The position numbers and the translations under genes were made by a program. Positions 61,978 to 64,000 of a DNA stretch of 64,000 bases are shown here, in pieces. The stretch spans positions 112,587,073-112,651,072 of the forward strand of contig CM030363.1 of NCBI GenBank assembly GCA_017893485.1, given 5' to 3'. The notes below the pieces were generated by a model, which saw only the letters and a program-made list of their open reading frames with translations, made no database searches and was not told where the DNA came from. Each line of letters opens with the position of its first letter. The first letter of the stretch is position 1. Origin of the DNA: Hemerocallis citrina. Taxonomy: Eukaryota; Streptophyta; Magnoliopsida; Asparagales; Asphodelaceae.

Positions 61978-63765
61978 TTATGGACCGTACCATCTTGACA
62001 TCAGTTTATCAGCAATGGTCCATCTTAATGCACCATTGTGGTTTTGCAAGACTCCCTGCAGCCTTGCTTCTTCGTTCATCTTGAAATTTGCAGCAACTGT
62101 CACAGGTACTGTCTGGTTGTTCCCCAAATATTCATGTAATGGCTTCAGCTCCACATCTGGTGACCTTGTAGCAGTCGACTTATTCCATTCACCAGTCGAC
62201 TTGTTATGTTCACCAGTCGACTTATCCTGTTCATCAGTCGGCTGGTCTGGGAAAACACAAATGTTATTAGACACAAACTTTTTAAATGCAAGGTTACCTG
62301 GATATGATGTTGGAGGTTCAAGGTGATGTACTGTCTCTGCAATCATCCAGTTGTCGTATTCCATTTCAACTTGCGATAGTAGTGGAGGGTGTGCAATTGT
62401 TGCTGGTAATGGATCAACACTATGTTCCTGCAATGTTTGGTCACAAATTTCCTGAACCACATCAACATTATAACATTCATGATCATCGTGGGGAATTTGT
62501 GGTGCATCAAACACTTTAAACTCAATCTCTTCCTCTACTGTTGTCCTTAATTGGAGCTGTTCTTGTCCTCTAGGGTTGGGTATGGTTTGTGATGGAAACT
62601 CTCCTGCCTTTCTCTCACTCAACTCCGTAGCAATCTGACCAATTTGCATTTCCAATTTTTGAATGGCCTGTCCTTGTTGATTGCTTGTTTGTTGTTGCTG
62701 TTGGAGTAGTTGAAGAATGGTGGTTTCGAAATCCAACTTATTCTTTTCTTGTTCTGGCCTATCATACCCATTCCCACCGTGGAATTGCTGCGTATGCCCT
62801 GGTGCGAATTGATTGCCTTGATGGTTTTGCCACCCTGGGTTATAAGTGTTTGAAAAAAAATTGTTCTGGGGCGGGTACATTCCCTGTTCTTCGTAGTTTG
62901 TGTGCTCCTGATCTGCGAAAGAAAACATGGGACATGAATTAGTTGTATGGTTAGATTGAAAACAATTTGCACAAATTTCGTTTGGTTGGTTTTTTACGCC
63001 ACCCAACGTTGAATTTACAAGCATATCAATCTTTTTGTTCATGGTTTCCATTTCTAATTGCATGTTATTATTATGAGAAATTTCGTATACTCCCTGTCTT
63101 TTCGAAAGACCCCTCCTAGTTGAGAATTGTTGTGAGTTCTCGCAGAGTTCTTCAAATAACTCTATGGCCTCCTCAGCACTCTTCCTCATCAACATTCCAT
63201 TGCAACCTGCATCCACAATTGCTTTGTTAGCGTCATTTAAACCCTCATAAAATGATTGTACCTGGTCATCCTTAGGTATGTTATGCGTAGGACACTTGAA
63301 AAGCCTGTTTTTGAAGTCCTTCCATGCCTCGAAAAACAAGTCATCATCCTTTTGTTGGAAGAGTAGAATCTCCCTTTTTAGTTGTCTGGTTTTCTGGGCT
63401 GGAAAGAACTCTTTCAAGAATTTTGTCGCCAATTGTTCCCATGAATTAATTGATCCTGGTTCCAAAGAATTATACCACAACTTAGCATTAAGTTTTAAAG
63501 AAAAAGGAAATAAGATTAACCTGATTTGCTCAGGGGTAAGCCCTTGGATGCTTTGTGTCCTGCAAAGATCAAAGGAGTCTTGTAGATGTAGATGCGGATC
63601 TTCGTCTATTCTGCCAAAGAAGTGGGGCACCATGCTGAGCAATTGAGGAGACAGATGCATATTCCCTGTGACTTTGGGTTGAAAAGCTATGCAAGAAGGG
63701 TTCTCAATATTCTTAGGAATGAATTTGTCTTGCATTGGTACTCGGTTTAAAAAATTTTCACCCAT
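61978..63765 (-). CDS. Athila-type gag polyprotein fused to the RT leader, 595 residues, intact
   Basis: The ORF begins MGENFLNRVP. A Retrotrans_gag core (about residues 55-215) reads PQLLSMVPHFFGRIDEDPHL, INSWEQLATKFLKEFFPAQK and KDDQVQSFYEGLN. A CCHC knuckle CANCFQSNHTTNSC follows at about residue 268, then a Gln-rich stretch (about 350-365). The C-terminus VELKPLHEYLG...TIADK is the linker normally found just before Athila reverse transcriptase, so protease is deleted and RT is absent. Near residue 525 heptads of the form KSTGE-x-x come from a 21-bp AGTCGAC repeat. Being uninterrupted, it could still make particles used with enzymes from other elements; that is inference. Confidence 0.88.
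   Translation of the reverse strand: MGENFLNRVPMQDKFIPKNIENPSCIAFQPKVTGNMHLSPQLLSMVPHFFGRIDEDPHLHLQDSFDLCRTQSIQGLTPEQIRLILFPFSLKLNAKLWYNSLEPGSINSWEQLATKFLKEFFPAQKTRQLKREILLFQQKDDDLFFEAWKDFKNRLFKCPTHNIPKDDQVQSFYEGLNDANKAIVDAGCNGMLMRKSAEEAIELFEELCENSQQFSTRRGLSKRQGVYEISHNNNMQLEMETMNKKIDMLVNSTLGGVKNQPNEICANCFQSNHTTNSCPMFSFADQEHTNYEEQGMYPPQNNFFSNTYNPGWQNHQGNQFAPGHTQQFHGGNGYDRPEQEKNKLDFETTILQLLQQQQQTSNQQGQAIQKLEMQIGQIATELSERKAGEFPSQTIPNPRGQEQLQLRTTVEEEIEFKVFDAPQIPHDDHECYNVDVVQEICDQTLQEHSVDPLPATIAHPPLLSQVEMEYDNWMIAETVHHLEPPTSYPGNLAFKKFVSNNICVFPDQPTDEQDKSTGEHNKSTGEWNKSTATRSPDVELKPLHEYLGNNQTVPVTVAANFKMNEEARLQGVLQNHNGALRWTIADKLMSRWYGP
62173..62242. repeat. Four AGTCGAC-type boxes at exactly 21-bp period inside gag
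   Basis: Box starts are 62173, 62194, 62215 and 62236 (the last AGTCGGC). The period keeps the gag frame and encodes repeated KSTGE heptads. Confidence 0.9.
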
Positions 63766-63795
63766 TGTTGCTTTTTGGAAAAAAATCCTCTGGAC

Positions 63796-63822
63796 AGTCG
63801 ACTGATCCTTGGGGCAGTCGAC
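63796..63822. repeat. AGTCGAC pair in the leader of the Athila-type element
   Basis: Boxes at 63796 and 63816, 20 bp apart, about 30 bases upstream of the gag start codon and between primer site and gag. Confidence 0.88.
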
Positions 63823-63967
63823 TGGTCTGTACCTGCCTGTGCAGAAAGTAAACTAAAAGAAAATGTTAAAAAAGAAAAAGAAGAAATAAAATAAAATAAA
63901 CAGAAAAAGATTTTACTGATTTGTAAGTTAAAATACTAAACAATCCCCGGCAACGGCGCCAAAAACT

Positions 63968-64000
63968 TGTTGTGAAATCTAGTTACCTAAATAAATAGAT
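63968..64000 (-). repeat. Start of the second Athila-type LTR (truncated by the window)
   Basis: The last 33 bases repeat 59203-59235 exactly as far as read. Confidence 0.9.

Larger units (their letters stand above)
59203..64000 (-). mobile_element. Athila-type non-autonomous element with a single gag ORF (extends beyond the window)
   Basis: The LTR at 59203-60806 reappears from 63968 (TGTTGTGAAATC). The primer site TGGCGCCGTTGCCGGGGA (minus, about 63958-63941) and the purine tract AAGTTTGGGGGTATT are those of Athila/Tat elements. Only one ORF lies between the LTRs, with no protease, RT or integrase, like the TR-GAG class of deletion derivatives. It is inserted in the chromovirus. Confidence 0.88.

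Noticed and set aside
59203..63968. Complete autonomous Athila element
   Set aside because: Only 1.2 kb lies between the gag stop and the LTR; no protease, RT, RNase H or integrase motif in any frame.
1..64000. tRNA or rRNA genes
   Set aside because: tRNA-like matches are only retrotransposon primer sites; no cloverleaf-length gene was recognised by eye.

Overview
This window is nuclear DNA from a seed plant, probably a eudicot, although the species cannot be fixed from sequence alone. It combines a chloroplast-targeted, intron-rich plant gene with plant-type LTR retrotransposons (Copia, Tat, Del/Tekay, Athila), hAT transposons and small Helitrons. There is no sign of bacterial gene organisation: no operons, ribosome binding sites or CRISPR. 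Nearly all ORFs belong to decayed transposons.

Host gene. The minus strand of the left 37 kb carries HCAR (7-hydroxymethyl chlorophyll a reductase, an FdhB/F420-hydrogenase beta family iron-sulfur flavoprotein of chlorophyll b breakdown). Ten coding exons are visible: exons 1-4 at 36439-37054, exons 5-9 at 11024-12095 and exon 10 at 1323-1420. The remaining exons lie beyond base 1. Intron 4 is about 24 kb and intron 9 about 9.6 kb, and both are inflated by transposons. Exon phases join correctly everywhere except exon 4, which has one extra base and a premature TAA, so this copy may be a pseudogene or the base may be an assembly error.

Nesting in intron 9: a short-LTR Copia element (2265-10852) holds a solo Gypsy LTR (2650-5493) and a hAT-type MITE (9211-9846). 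Nesting in intron 4: a MITE (12201-12845), then a Tat-type Gypsy element on the + strand (12854-36344, TSD ATAGT). That element is split by a Copia element on the minus strand (15932-31142). One LTR of the Copia is split by a hAT transposon (18583-30811, 8-bp TSD). The hAT is itself split by a second Tat-type element (20103-27139, TSD ACACC), a Helitron (27741-28219) and a hAT MITE (29633-30764). A further MITE (32069-32903) sits in the 3' part of the outer Tat element.

Upstream of HCAR (37055-38400) are its 5' UTR and promoter region, a roughly 180-bp Helitron and a possible last exon of an unidentified neighbouring gene. From 38.4 kb to the end everything is transposon: a Tat-like LTR with PBS; pieces of a Gypsy LTR; an LTR element whose only ORF is a plant-transposon-domain protein on the minus strand, split by a full Del/Tekay-type chromovirus (42263-53589, TSD AAATT) and by a 3.2-kb solo LTR (53827-56991); the 3' half of a minus-strand chromovirus (57120-59202); and a non-autonomous Athila-type element carrying one 595-residue gag ORF (59203 to beyond the window).

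The most unusual signal is a palindromic heptamer, AGTCGAC, that recurs as pairs about 20-21 bp apart in the LTRs of at least four unrelated LTR-retrotransposon families, and also in the leader and gag coding sequence of the Athila-type element.
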